64,000 nucleotides of DNA from Streptomyces sp. TSRI0281 (GCF_001905125.1 NZ_LWLE01000034.1:62001-126000); one strand, 5' to 3'. Shown: positions 15,855-24,703, numbered from the stretch's first letter. Program-made: numbers and translations. The notes: generated by a model from the sequence alone, not told the origin.

Positions 15855-17090
15855 GTGACCGTTACCGCAGCCTCCACCGCGCCCGTGCCCCTGGCAGACG
15901 GCCTCGTCCTGCGCCAGGCGCGGCCCGCCGATCTCGACCGGATCGGTACCCTCCTCGCCGAGCGCGGGGAGCCGGAGGACGCCCTCGACCACCGGCTCGT
16001 CGTCACGGACCCCGACGTGGGCTGGCCCGCCTGCGCCGTGGTCGTCGACGGCGACCGGGTCGTCTCCACCGCGACGCTCCTCGACGAGGAAGTGCGCATC
16101 GGCGGCGTCCGACTGCCGGCCGGCCAGGTCGAGTTGGTCGCCACCGACCCCGCCTACGAAGGGCGCGGGCTCGTCAGGGCGCTCATGCGGTGGGCCCACG
16201 ACCGCTCCGCCGCCCGCGGCCACGTCATCCAGGTGATGATCGGCATCCCGTACTTCTACCGGCTGTTCGGCTACGAGTACGCCATCGACATCCCGCCCGC
16301 ACCGGCCGTCCGCACCCCACCGCCCGGCGAGGGAACACCGGTCCTCCGGGCCGCCCGGCCCTCGGACATCCCCGCCATGGCGGCGCTCCAGGAGGCGGCT
16401 CAGCGCGGGTTCGACGTCGCCGTTCCGCACCCGGCGGCACGCCGGCGATGGCTGCTGGACCATGAGGCGAGCACTCTCCGGGTCCTTGAGCGCGCCGGTA
16501 CGGTCGTCGCCACCGGGCGCATGACGCCCCCCGGCGACCAGGTGCTCCTGGCCGAGGCCGCCGCACTCGACGAGGCGGCGGCACGGGACCTGCTCCGCGG
16601 TGCCGCCGCCCTCGTACCCGACAGCCGGTTGCGTGTCGTCCACCGGAGCGGCACCGTGACCGCCGCCGCCTGGCAGGAGTTCCTGGACCACGAACCGCGC
16701 AAACAGGCCGGGCAGTACTACGTCCGCATCCCGGACGTCGCTGTCCTGCTCGACCGGCTGCGGCCGCTGCTGTGGCAGCGACTCACCGCGGCGGGCACGG
16801 ACCGCACCGGCCGCGACATCGTCCTCTCCACCTTCGGCGCCCACTACCGCATCCCGGTCCTCGCCGACGGCCTCGGCGCGGTCGTCACCGGCGGTGCGAT
16901 GCAGGCGGCCGGAGCCGTGGGAGGCGCCGCGGCGGCCCCCGACCACCTGCCCGCGCTGCTGTTCGGCCCGCACGGAATGGAGGGGCTGACCCGGATCCGG
17001 CCCGACGTCTACGCGGGGGACGAGGAGCTGTTCCACGCGCTCTTCCCGCCGCTCACCGGCGATGTGCTCAGCTACTACCTGCCGTACTAG
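15855..17090 (+). CDS. GNAT family N-acetyltransferase (two-domain, Eis-like size)
   Basis: A 411-residue acetyl-CoA-dependent acyltransferase. The N-terminal GNAT domain shows VELVATDPAYEGRGLVRALM, the acetyl-CoA pyrophosphate loop (family Q/RxxGxG/A, here EGRGLV), followed by GIPYFYRLFGYEY. The C-terminal ~200 residues form a second degenerate GNAT or sterol-carrier-like domain. The GTG at 15855 is accepted although its ribosome site is weak. The substrate is unknown; the large size resembles Eis-type enhanced acetyltransferases, but the similarity is by architecture only. Confidence 0.75.
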   Translation: MTVTAASTAPVPLADGLVLRQARPADLDRIGTLLAERGEPEDALDHRLVVTDPDVGWPACAVVVDGDRVVSTATLLDEEVRIGGVRLPAGQVELVATDPAYEGRGLVRALMRWAHDRSAARGHVIQVMIGIPYFYRLFGYEYAIDIPPAPAVRTPPPGEGTPVLRAARPSDIPAMAALQEAAQRGFDVAVPHPAARRRWLLDHEASTLRVLERAGTVVATGRMTPPGDQVLLAEAAALDEAAARDLLRGAAALVPDSRLRVVHRSGTVTAAAWQEFLDHEPRKQAGQYYVRIPDVAVLLDRLRPLLWQRLTAAGTDRTGRDIVLSTFGAHYRIPVLADGLGAVVTGGAMQAAGAVGGAAAAPDHLPALLFGPHGMEGLTRIRPDVYAGDEELFHALFPPLTGDVLSYYLPY

Positions 17091-17448
17091 ACACGTCCAA
17101 CTGGGTCTGGAACATGCGTTTAGGTCCTGCGCGGCGGACGATGTGCGCGTCGGGTCTTCGGCGTGTGGCTTGCCGGCTTACGACCTGCGCTTACGACCTG
17201 CGCGTACGACCTGTGCGTACGACTTGTGCGTACGACTTGTGCGTACGGCTCGCCGGCTCGGGGCTGACCGCGGTCGAACCGGCTGCGGGGCGAACCGACG
17301 TGTGCGGGCGGCAACAAGGGACCGTAACGACTGCCGGAATCAGGCAGTGATCTTCGACGGGGGCAGGCACGATGATGTCCGCACCGGTAGTAGATGCGCG
17401 ATGACCGGATTCCCTGAAGATCGCTACCTCCTCAAGGCAGGTTCACCC
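17091..17448. other. Intergenic region holding a 13-bp tandem repeat
   Basis: Apart from the tandem repeat at 17177-17254, the region shows no supported gene. The 3' part (about 17330-17448) must hold the promoter and ribosome site (AAGG near 17434) of the ALF-repeat gene. Confidence 0.5.
17177..17254. repeat. 13-bp tandem repeat, five to six copies
   Basis: Units begin at 17177, 17190, 17203, 17216 and 17229, with a diverged sixth at 17242. The consensus is CGTACGACCTGTG. CGTACG is itself a palindrome, so the block is a ladder of evenly spaced 6-bp palindromes. It lies upstream of a secreted-protein gene. Confidence 0.8.
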
Positions 17449-18054
17449 ATGAGACTGACCCGTGCTGCCCTGACCGTCGCGGCCACCGCCCTGGCACCGG
17501 CCCTCCTGTTGACGGCCCCGGCCTTCGCCGCGGGATCGGCCCCCTCGTCCGCCACCGTGACGGCGACCCCGCACCCGGACGGCACCACCACACCGGTGGG
17601 TGACATGGACGAGGACGACCTCCGTATCGCGATCCTGCGCATCCTCGCCGACCCGGCCTCCGGCAGGGGGGTTATCCGGGAGGCGAACGCCGCCCTGGAT
17701 GCCGGTACCCCGGAGGCCATGCGGCACTTCCTGGAGGTCGGATACCGTCTGGCCCGGGCGGAGGACGACCGCGTTGCGATCGTCCGTATCCTCGCTGACC
17801 CGGCTTCCGGCAGGGGGGTCGTCCGGGAGGCCAACGAAGCCCTGGATATCGACACTCCTGAGGCGCTGCGCGAGTTCCTGGAGACCGGGCTGCGCCTGGC
17901 CCGGGCGGAGGACGACCGTGTCGCCGTCGCTCGCATCCTCGCCAACCCGAACATCAGCCCGGCCCTCCGCGCGGCAGCCGAAGCGGCGATCGACGGTACG
18001 CCGGAGGAGCTGCGGTACTTCCTGGAGCACGGGCAGTACGAGACGGCCGCATAG
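17449..18054 (+). CDS. Secreted ALF-repeat protein
   Basis: A 201-residue exported protein of unknown function. The start MRLTRAALTVAATALAPALL is a Sec signal peptide with cleavage near AFA. The mature part is three tandem helical repeats of about 45-50 residues, each with a DDxRxAxxRILA.P segment, an ALD/ID.GTPE.xR.FLE segment and LARAEDDR joins. Repeats 1 and 2 share ILADPASGRGV(I/V)REAN; repeat 3 is diverged. ALF repeats are widespread in Streptomyces secreted proteins and no biochemical role is established. ATG 17449 is preferred over an in-frame ATG at 17401 because the signal peptide begins there. Confidence 0.82.
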   Translation: MRLTRAALTVAATALAPALLLTAPAFAAGSAPSSATVTATPHPDGTTTPVGDMDEDDLRIAILRILADPASGRGVIREANAALDAGTPEAMRHFLEVGYRLARAEDDRVAIVRILADPASGRGVVREANEALDIDTPEALREFLETGLRLARAEDDRVAVARILANPNISPALRAAAEAAIDGTPEELRYFLEHGQYETAA

Positions 18055-18103
18055 CCTGCCCCTCGGATCACCGGCTGAGCGAGCACCCGCGGAGCCCTCG
18101 CCC

Positions 18104-18139
18104 GCCCCTCCAGCAGCGGATTGCCACTGATGGAGGGGC
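18104..18139. terminator. Hairpin after the ALF-repeat gene
   Basis: GCCCCTCCA (18104-18112) pairs with TGGAGGGGC (18131-18139), and inner CAG/CTG bases extend the stem. It lies between the convergent ALF-repeat and 18210-18485 genes. Confidence 0.5.
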
Positions 18140-18209
18140 AACCAGGAGCCCGCGCCGTACGCGGAGGTGGGCGCCGAACTGTCGGCGGTGGACGGCGGTC
18201 CGCGGGGAG

Positions 18210-18485
18210 TCAGCTCGGTTTTCTCCACCTCGCCCGGTCCACCGGGTCCGAGCAGCGCGAGCACCAGTGGCCGATCCCCTCGTGGTACGTCCAGCCCAGC
18301 TCCCGCACGCGTTCCACGGACGCCTCGGCGGTGTGCATGATGTGGCCCCAGAAGTCCTCTTCTATGGGAGGGGCGGGCTCAGCCACCACCAGGTCGAACA
18401 TGGTGTGGGTGTCGCAGTGCGGCCAGTCGCAGGCCAGATAGAAGCGGACCGGGCCCGGCGCCTCGCCCTCGCTCGCCAACGTCAT
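18210..18485 (-). CDS. Small conserved-looking protein with two CxnC pairs
   Basis: A 91-residue protein of unknown function. It contains CDWPHCDTH near residue 19 and WCSRCSD near residue 74, spacing that could form a small zinc site. AGGGGAGG lies upstream of ATG 18485, a strong ribosome site. No signal peptide is seen. It stands alone between the ALF-repeat gene and an intergenic region. The family is not recognised. Confidence 0.6.
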   Translation of the reverse strand: MTLASEGEAPGPVRFYLACDWPHCDTHTMFDLVVAEPAPPIEEDFWGHIMHTAEASVERVRELGWTYHEGIGHWCSRCSDPVDRARWRKPS

Positions 18486-18829
18486 GGCTGAACCCCTCCC
18501 CTCGCGAGCGCGTCGTACCTCGCTGTGTCGGCAACCCTTCGGACAGTAATCGAAGGGCGCGTCGTCGGGAGGGCGCTTGCCGAGGCGTTCGGGCGTGCGG
18601 AATCAGAACCGGAGCGCGCCGATCAGCCGATGCGCCGTCCGGGCGTCGTTCGCACCCAACTCCACTGTGGCGGGGAGCTTTCCCGTACGGAGATGTCGAG
18701 TGCGCCGCCGCCCGTGGAACCGAACCCGGCGGCCGTGGTGCGAATGGCATCCGAGGCATTCCTGAGGGGCTCCGTGGCCCGGCGCCGGTTTCGTTGACCC
18801 TCTGGTCGTGCACACCTACGGTGGCGGCC
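18486..18829. other. Intergenic region, no gene seen
   Basis: The frames crossing this stretch are antisense or low-complexity Arg/Pro-rich. It must hold the divergent promoters for the small Cys protein and the VOC protein. No clear operator is visible. Confidence 0.4.
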
Positions 18830-19852
18830 ATGCGCCATGACATCGCACGTCTGCATCACGTCGGGCACGTCGTCGGCAACATGGAAGACGCGCTCACGCT
18901 GTACCGGCGCCTGGGGTTCGTCGTGCCGCCGCCGAGCTACCCCACGATGACACCGGCCGAAGGGGCCGAACCCGAGCCGTTCGGCGCGGCCAACACGCAC
19001 GCCGACTTCCGGCGCAGTTTCATCGAACTCGCGACCTGTGTGCGGGAGGGCGACGCCACAGGCATCCCGGAGAACGCACACCTGGTACCGCTCCAGGCGC
19101 CGGCGGCTCAGCTGCCCCTCCTCTTGAAGCGGATCGGTGAAACCAGCGCCAAACTGGCCGTGTGGCTCCGCCGTTTCGAGGGGTTGCACATCCTGATGTT
19201 CTCGTCGCCGGACATCGACGCCACGGCGAAGCGGCTCGGCTCCTCCGGTGTGGGTCACGGCGGGGTGAACGCCGTGCGCCGCCGGGTGGAGACGAGCAGC
19301 GGAACCCACACGGAGCTCGTCCGCTATCTGGAGATCGACGGTGACGAACCCGGGGCCGAGAGCGGCTCCACCGCCGAAGGCCGCGTGGGTGCTGTGGCGG
19401 ACCTGGACCCGGATATTCAGGGCGGCCGGCTCCTGGACCACCCCAACGGAGCCATCGATCTGGTCGAGGTGATGCTCTGCGTCGCCGCATCCCAACTCCC
19501 CCTCGTTCAGGCCCGCTACGAGAGGTACCTCGGCCGTCCGGCGCGGGTGGACGGCCCGGCACGGGTCTTCGACCTCGATGGCGCCGCACTGACCCTCGTA
19601 CCGGACACACACCTCGCCGCGCTCCTCCCTGACGAGCGTCCCGCCGCGCTGCCCGCGTTCGTCGCCTACACCGTCGCCGTGCGCGATCTCGCCGTGGTCC
19701 GCGACCTTCTCGAAGGAGAAGGTATTCCGCTGCGGCAGACGCCCTCCGGTGATCTCTTCGTCCCGGCGGCGGCGGCCCTTGGGGCCGCGGTCGTCTTCCG
19801 CAGGGCCCCGGTGCCGGCCGCCCACTCGACGGGACCGGGGGCGGACTCGTAG
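18830..19852 (+). CDS. VOC/glyoxalase-like domain protein
   Basis: A 340-residue protein that opens IARLHHVGHVVGNMEDAL, the first strand-helix of a vicinal-oxygen-chelate module with a metal-ligand His. A second module begins at PNGAIDLVEVMLCVAASQ and RYERYLGRPARV around residue 205. This architecture fits the glyoxalase-like (two-module) group of dioxygenases, isomerases and resistance proteins. ATG 18830 is preferred because an earlier in-frame ATG (18794) would precede the fold by an unrelated 12 residues. The substrate is unknown. Confidence 0.75.
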   Translation: MRHDIARLHHVGHVVGNMEDALTLYRRLGFVVPPPSYPTMTPAEGAEPEPFGAANTHADFRRSFIELATCVREGDATGIPENAHLVPLQAPAAQLPLLLKRIGETSAKLAVWLRRFEGLHILMFSSPDIDATAKRLGSSGVGHGGVNAVRRRVETSSGTHTELVRYLEIDGDEPGAESGSTAEGRVGAVADLDPDIQGGRLLDHPNGAIDLVEVMLCVAASQLPLVQARYERYLGRPARVDGPARVFDLDGAALTLVPDTHLAALLPDERPAALPAFVAYTVAVRDLAVVRDLLEGEGIPLRQTPSGDLFVPAAAALGAAVVFRRAPVPAAHSTGPGADS

Positions 19853-20002
19853 CCGGGAAAGTGCCGAACGGGTCGATGAGCCCGCAGATGGGCACAACCG
19901 GGCCCGCCCCGACTTCAGTTGACGTATCACGAATCGAGCACAGGCCCGCTCCGGGGAACGGCGCTCTGGGAGCATCGGGCTTCACCTATCCGGGGAGTTC
20001 CC

Positions 20003-20440
20003 ATGCGTGCCGCTGCTCTCGCGCTCACCGCCGTTGCCACCGCTGTGCTTGTCACGGGCTGTAGTTCCAGTCCCGGCGAGGACCTGGAGGACTGGTACAC
20101 CTCGGGCGGTGAGAAGCAGCTTGAGCAGATGCGGGAGGACGCCGCACGGGTCAACGAGGTGAGCATGGGGACCTTCGACCAGATGGGGCCCGCCTGTGGG
20201 GATCTCCTGAAGCACCTGCCTGCCGCCGAGGATCTGGACGCGATACCGGACAAGCCCGCGCAGATCACCTGGAAGGCTGCGCTGAAGGGGCTTCGTGAGG
20301 GCGCCACCGAGTGCGGAGCCGGAGTCGATGCGAAGGACGGTGCGAAGACGTCGCGCGGCATCAGGACCGTCCAGCTCGACGGGCTTCCCAACCTGCGCGA
20401 CACGGTATCGAGGATCAAGGGCGAGCTGGCCCCGGAGTAG
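20003..20440 (+). CDS. Small lipoprotein
   Basis: A 145-residue lipoprotein. The signal MRAAALALTAVATAVLVTGC ends in a lipobox (LVTGC), followed by SSSPGEDL. The mature part is helical and charged and has two further cysteines (ACGDLL and ATECGAG). GGGGAG at 19992-19997 supports ATG 20003. It should be anchored in the outer leaflet of the cytoplasmic membrane. The function is unknown. Confidence 0.8.
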   Translation: MRAAALALTAVATAVLVTGCSSSPGEDLEDWYTSGGEKQLEQMREDAARVNEVSMGTFDQMGPACGDLLKHLPAAEDLDAIPDKPAQITWKAALKGLREGATECGAGVDAKDGAKTSRGIRTVQLDGLPNLRDTVSRIKGELAPE

Positions 20441-20489
20441 GCCGGACCGTAACGCGCGGCCCCTGCCCGCGGTCGCGCGTCCGGACGGG

Positions 20490-21671
20490 TCACGCGGCCG
20501 GTGCCGGCTTCGCCGCAGGGAGCAGCCGCTCGCTGAGCAGTACCGCGCACGCCCCGACGGACAGCAGCCCGCCCGCCAGGAACGCGCCGCGTACGTCGGT
20601 GAGCGGCAGGAGCAGGCCCCCGAGGGCGGCGCCTGCCGCGATACCGGCGTTGTACGAACCGGAGTTGGCCGCGAGCGCCATGTCCGTGCGGCCCGGTGCG
20701 CAGTGCAGCATCTCGTTCTGGGCGGCCATGAACACCGGCCCGAGCGCACCGCCCATCAGCACCAGGAACACCACCGTCGCCACCTGATCGTTGCCGGTCG
20801 CGTACAGGCCGAGCATCCCCACCGCCTGCGTGGCCACGGCCGTGGTCAGGGCGGCGTGCGGGAAACGGTCCAGCAGAGCCCCGGTGATGGTCACTCCGGC
20901 CAGACACGCGAGACCGAAGGCCATCAACAGCGCGCCGACCGTGCTCGGGGAGAACCCGCTCACATCGCCCAGGAACTTCACGATGTAGGTGTATCCGGCG
21001 AACGCCCCGGTCGCGGACAGCGTCGTGGCCGCGAGCACGGTCCGGAACCGGCGGGCGTCGGGATCCGTCCCGTACGCGGCGTGGCCCTCCTCCGGACGTG
21101 AGGTCGGCAGCAGGGCGGCGATCGTCACCAGGGATACGAGCCCCAGCCCCGCCAGCACCGCGAGCGGCACCGGCCAGGCGCTCTGCCGGCCCAGCCAGGT
21201 CCCGGCGGGAACACCGAGTACGAGGGCGAGTGAACCGGCGACGGACAGCGCGGCGACCACCCGCCCGCGGATCCCGGGCGCGAACAGGCCCACCGCGACC
21301 GGCCCCATCACGGCCCAGAACAGTGCCTGGGCGAGCGCGGTCAGCAGCCGCGCCGCGAACAGCAGCCAGTAGGAGGTCGCCAGCGCCGCGATCAGGCTGG
21401 ACACGACGAGCGCGGCCAGCAGCGCCGTGAGCACATGGCGCCGGGGCACGGTCCGCGCGGCGTGGGCCAGCGGAAGGGATGCGACGGCGACCGTGACGCC
21501 GTATCCGGTGATCAGGTAGCCGACCGCCGACAGGGACACCCGTAGGTCGTCGGAGATGAGTTCCAGGAGGCCGATCGGCAGGTTCTCCGCCGTGTTGAAC
21601 GTGAACGCGGCCAGCATCAGGGCCACGAGCACCGCGAACCTGTGCCACGGAGCCGGTTGTGTCGTGACCAT
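20490..21671 (-). CDS. MFS transporter (drug/arabinose-efflux type, DHA1)
   Basis: A 393-residue, 12-helix major facilitator exporter. The N-terminus MVTTQPAPWHRFAVLVALM leads into TM1, and motifs such as GYLITGYGVTVAVASLPLA and the antiporter-like GVPAGTWLGRQ of TM5 are visible. ATG 21671 with AAGAGG upstream is chosen over 77 Arg-rich residues in the same frame. It is convergent with the lipoprotein gene. The substrate is unknown. Confidence 0.85.
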   Translation of the reverse strand: MVTTQPAPWHRFAVLVALMLAAFTFNTAENLPIGLLELISDDLRVSLSAVGYLITGYGVTVAVASLPLAHAARTVPRRHVLTALLAALVVSSLIAALATSYWLLFAARLLTALAQALFWAVMGPVAVGLFAPGIRGRVVAALSVAGSLALVLGVPAGTWLGRQSAWPVPLAVLAGLGLVSLVTIAALLPTSRPEEGHAAYGTDPDARRFRTVLAATTLSATGAFAGYTYIVKFLGDVSGFSPSTVGALLMAFGLACLAGVTITGALLDRFPHAALTTAVATQAVGMLGLYATGNDQVATVVFLVLMGGALGPVFMAAQNEMLHCAPGRTDMALAANSGSYNAGIAAGAALGGLLLPLTDVRGAFLAGGLLSVGACAVLLSERLLPAAKPAPAA

Positions 21672-21959
21672 ACGGCCGCCTCTTCCCTGCCCTCGCCCGT
21701 CAGGGCTGCTCGTCCTCGGCCACCGTGCCCGTGTCGCCCGCTCCGCGCCTGTCGTGTCTGTGCGTTCGGTGTCGCGCTGGTGCCGCCTACGCTTCCGCGG
21801 CCCAACCGCGTTCAACGTACCGATGATCGTGCCGGTGCGGGGCCGCCGCCGTGTGACCGACCGAAAGCACGCGTGATCTCGTATCCGCACCGGTCGGCAC
21901 ACTCCAGCAGGTGCTGACGGGCGACCGGGCCCTTCTCCGCGAAAGGAGATCGTCGTCGC
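21672..21959. other. Intergenic region before the degraded island
   Basis: No gene is supported. CTTCTCCGCGAAAGGAGA near 21931-21948 contains a strong ribosome-binding sequence for the small ORF that follows. Confidence 0.4.
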
Positions 21960-22094
21960 ATGGCGGACCTGGGCCTCATCCCCCGTACGTGTCGCGGGAG
22001 TTATGGGAAGCCGGGCCCACTCATGGTGCTCGCCGACGGCTCATACCGAAGGGATGTTCGCGTGGAATGGGAGGAAAATCATGCGGTACGGTAA
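21960..22094 (+). CDS. Possible 44-aa protein at the island edge
   Basis: ATG 21960 is preceded by GAAAGGAGA at 21941-21949. The product begins MADLGLIPRTCRGSYG and ends VEWEENHAVR. A second ATG at 22081, in another frame and preceded by GGGAGGA, opens a 65-codon ORF, so either could be real. No family is recognised. Confidence 0.4.
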   Translation: MADLGLIPRTCRGSYGKPGPLMVLADGSYRRDVRVEWEENHAVR

Positions 22095-22127
22095 CGGTGT
22101 CATCACCCTCCGTGCGCACTCAGGTGC

Positions 22128-23273
22128 ATGGAGCGGCCCCCGACGGTGCGACAACACCGACCGAGGGCCTACACCGACCAGTGGAAGAGGACCCACCGGA
22201 AAATGCTGTGTCATGTTATCGCGCCCTCTTCGGGCTATACGAAGGCATCGAACAACGTCGTGCGTGAGCGGCGGTTGAACAGTGATGCGAAGATTCTTCT
22301 GCTCTATGTCCAGGGTCTGCCGGAGTCGGCCACGGGCTGCCCGTTGGGCGAGTTGGCCCACGAGCTGGGGATGAAGGGCCATGCGTACCAGAAGGCGAAG
22401 AAGCAGCTGGTCGCTCAGGGCTTCGTGCATGAGTGGAGCGGCCAGCGTGCCGGTGGCCGCTGGTACACGGAACAGCTGTTCACGAACACCCCGCTGACGG
22501 AGGCCGAGGCCAGGGCCGTACGCGCGAGGCTGACCACCGCTCCCGCTGGGCCCGCTGCTTCTCCTGCTCCTGCTCCGCCGACTGTGCCGATTCCGATCGT
22601 CGGTGAGCCGACTCCCCGGACGGCCGGTCGCTATCAACCGGTAGAAGACAACAGAGAGAAGACCACTACCCACCCACCCTCCGAAGCGGAAGCGGCGCAA
22701 ACGGCGCAAGCGGCAGTGGAGGTGGAGGTGGCGGTGAAGGTGGCGGCACCGCAGCCCGCCGCACCCGCACCGTCCTCTGCGTCGCCGTCCTCCAGCCCGG
22801 CTCAACTGGCCCGCGCGGAGCAGATCCTGCTCTCACTGCGCCATACGCGCCGGGAGCTGCACCTGGGGGTGCGTGAGGCCCGTGCGCTGGCGGTGGAGGC
22901 GGTGAAGTGGCTGGAACGGGGCCTGGGCGAGGCGGACCTGCGCCAGGCGTTACTGGCCGAGCGCCCGGAGGGCGGCGTACGTTCCGCGGTCGGCTTCCTC
23001 CGCTACCGCCTGGCCCAGAAGTGCCCGGAACCCCCACAGGCACAGTCCACACAGCCGACGCCGCCCATCACGGCGCCCCCGCCGGTCCGCGAGCTGATCG
23101 CGTGCGAGGGGCCGGGGGAGGAGCACGTCTTCCGGCCGATGGGTGACGAGACCGCATGTGCCGAGTGCCGTCAGGTCGCTGCCTGGGAGATGTGGCAGGC
23201 CGGTACACACACGTTCCCCGAGGACGCCACCTGGCGGGAGCGCTTCGCCATCGTCCGTGGACAGAACGGCTGA
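22128..23273 (+). CDS. Helix-turn-helix DNA-binding protein (accessory element type)
   Basis: About 381 residues. The N-terminal ~110 residues read WKRTHRKMLCHVIAPSSGYTK, then LNSDAKILLLYVQGLPESATGC and LAHELGMKGHAYQKAKKQLV. This is a winged-helix pattern seen in Streptomyces plasmid or integrative-element proteins. A long Ala/Pro/Ser linker follows (about residues 135-225), then a helical domain (LRHTRRELHLGVREARAL) and a C-terminal CxxC (TACAECRQV). The start is uncertain among ATG 22128, GTG 22146 and ATG 22203. The function is probably DNA binding for replication or partition, which is inferred. Confidence 0.65.
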   Translation: MERPPTVRQHRPRAYTDQWKRTHRKMLCHVIAPSSGYTKASNNVVRERRLNSDAKILLLYVQGLPESATGCPLGELAHELGMKGHAYQKAKKQLVAQGFVHEWSGQRAGGRWYTEQLFTNTPLTEAEARAVRARLTTAPAGPAASPAPAPPTVPIPIVGEPTPRTAGRYQPVEDNREKTTTHPPSEAEAAQTAQAAVEVEVAVKVAAPQPAAPAPSSASPSSSPAQLARAEQILLSLRHTRRELHLGVREARALAVEAVKWLERGLGEADLRQALLAERPEGGVRSAVGFLRYRLAQKCPEPPQAQSTQPTPPITAPPPVRELIACEGPGEEHVFRPMGDETACAECRQVAAWEMWQAGTHTFPEDATWRERFAIVRGQNG

Positions 23274-23356
23274 GGCGGGTCCGTCTCAGGCCGTGGCGGG
23301 TGCCGAAGCGGGAGCCGGATCAGAGGCGGGGGCGGCGGGGGCGGCGGCCACGCAGA

Positions 23357-23866
23357 ATGGACGAGGCGACCAGCCCGGCCGCAGAGCGCGTTGCCGAGCT
23401 CCAGGCTCAGGCGCAAGAGCTCTCCTCTCCGCTCGCTGACGCTCAGGCTCAGTTGGAAGCGGCGCAGGAAGCAGAAGCGTCCCGCAGGGGGGAGCGCGGG
23501 GTGGTCTATGACCGCGATTTCGCCGACACCTGGCATTCCCGAGCCGAGGAAGCAGCGCATTCCGGTGATGACGCTCAAAAGCGTGTCATAAAGGCTCTGT
23601 CGGCCGAGCCGTGGTTTGCCGCGTACGTAGAGTTCCGCGCGGCTCGTTACCGGCGTGGACACGTGCTCACCGAAGTACAGCGGGCACAGCGGGCACAGCG
23701 GTCTATCGGTGAGCCGAACACGGTTCCCGAACAGCGCTGGTACGACGCAGAGATCCTTGACGGGATTCAGCGGGCGGTCGAGAAGCAGGCAGCCGAACTC
23801 GGGGGCCCAGTTCGCCGAGGAACTGACCCAGGCACGCGAGGACCACGTTTCCTGGGGAAGGACTAA
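23357..23866 (+). CDS. Coiled-coil protein of unknown function, probably frameshifted at its 3' end
   Basis: A 169-residue predicted soluble protein. Residues 8-45 form a Glu/Gln/Ala-rich coiled coil (AERVAELQAQAQELSSPLAD). The last 19 codons, after a run of five G at 23801-23805, have poor third-position GC and an Arg/Pro-rich product. The +1 frame there reads AQFAEELTQAREDHVSWGR with normal codon use, so a one-base shift in the G run is likely. It sits immediately upstream of the 85-aa gene. Confidence 0.55.
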   Translation: MDEATSPAAERVAELQAQAQELSSPLADAQAQLEAAQEAEASRRGERGVVYDRDFADTWHSRAEEAAHSGDDAQKRVIKALSAEPWFAAYVEFRAARYRRGHVLTEVQRAQRAQRSIGEPNTVPEQRWYDAEILDGIQRAVEKQAAELGGPVRRGTDPGTRGPRFLGKD

Positions 23867-23868
23867 AA

Positions 23869-24126
23869 ATGGCTACAGACGCACTCGACCCCGGACGGAA
23901 CGAGGATTACCCCTACTTTCCGCGTGATGCCGAGGGGTATCCCGTGTGGTCCGATTCGCCGAACGGGAATCCGGAAGGTGGGACCATGATGCCGCGAGGA
24001 CTTCAGCAGGTGCGAAATCCTACCGACCCTCGCCGGCTCACGCTGGTGGACCTCACGCCCTGCCATCCGGATGGAAGTCCGCTTGATCCCCCGGTCATCC
24101 CACCGAATGGCCCCGAGGCCGCATAG
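23869..24126 (+). CDS. Small hypothetical protein (85 aa)
   Basis: It begins MATDALDPGRNEDYPYFPRD and is acidic and Pro-rich without membrane segments. GGGGAAGG lies 8-15 nt upstream of ATG 23869. It directly follows the coiled-coil gene and is probably co-transcribed. No family is recognised. Confidence 0.55.
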   Translation: MATDALDPGRNEDYPYFPRDAEGYPVWSDSPNGNPEGGTMMPRGLQQVRNPTDPRRLTLVDLTPCHPDGSPLDPPVIPPNGPEAA

Positions 24127-24277
24127 GCATCTGCGTCCCCGCCTTTCCCGCCTGGACAGGGAAGGGCGGGGCACGAGCCCCAGTTCATACTTGCTTCCTG
24201 CGGAGTACTTCTGACCACTGATAGGCGAGCGGGCACCGGTGACGTTTTGTGGGTTAGTCGGCCCGCTCTTGTCGAAG

Positions 24278-24631
24278 TCAATCGTTGACGATCAGGAAAT
24301 CGACAGCGGCGGTCAGGTAATCTGGCCAGTCTACGAAGACGCGCGTGAGCACGCCGCCGTTATATGGTACGAGGTTCAAGACGCTCATACTCGCGCTGCC
24401 CATAAATTTTGGTCCACCCGCATTGTTTGTCGGGTATTCTCCGATTGAAGCGAACACCAGTGACGTTGTGCGGATGCTCTGGCCGGCACCTGTGAAAAGA
24501 TCGAGATCGATAACGCCTTTTACGCCGCCCAGGTAGATCCGCCCGCCGAAGGAGTTCGGGCCGATCGTGAACGTCTTGACCTCGTCCATTGAGATTCTGG
24601 TGACCGGAACTTCTTCCGTGTTCTCTTGCAT
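24278..24631 (-). CDS. Hypothetical protein, beta-rich, lower GC
   Basis: A 117-residue protein starting MQENTEEVPVTRISMDE at ATG 24631, with GGGGGCGG upstream. Segments such as FGGRIYLGGVKGVIDLDLF and TSLVFASIGEYP suggest a beta-sandwich-like fold. GC content and codon use are clearly lower than in the core genes, a sign of transfer. No family is recognised. The in-frame extension upstream is antisense to the HNH remnant and is not used. Confidence 0.5.
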   Translation of the reverse strand: MQENTEEVPVTRISMDEVKTFTIGPNSFGGRIYLGGVKGVIDLDLFTGAGQSIRTTSLVFASIGEYPTNNAGGPKFMGSASMSVLNLVPYNGGVLTRVFVDWPDYLTAAVDFLIVND

Positions 24632-24703
24632 GCCGCCCCCAGTTGTCAGGGATGAATGAGGCGCGGTGTGCTTCTCGCCTCTCACCCTCCAGCGTGTTTC
24701 CCT

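Noticed and set aside
14859..17036. A 725-codon minus-strand frame over the M23 peptidase and GNAT genes
   Set aside because: It is antisense to two genes with catalytic motifs and shows no recognisable domain.
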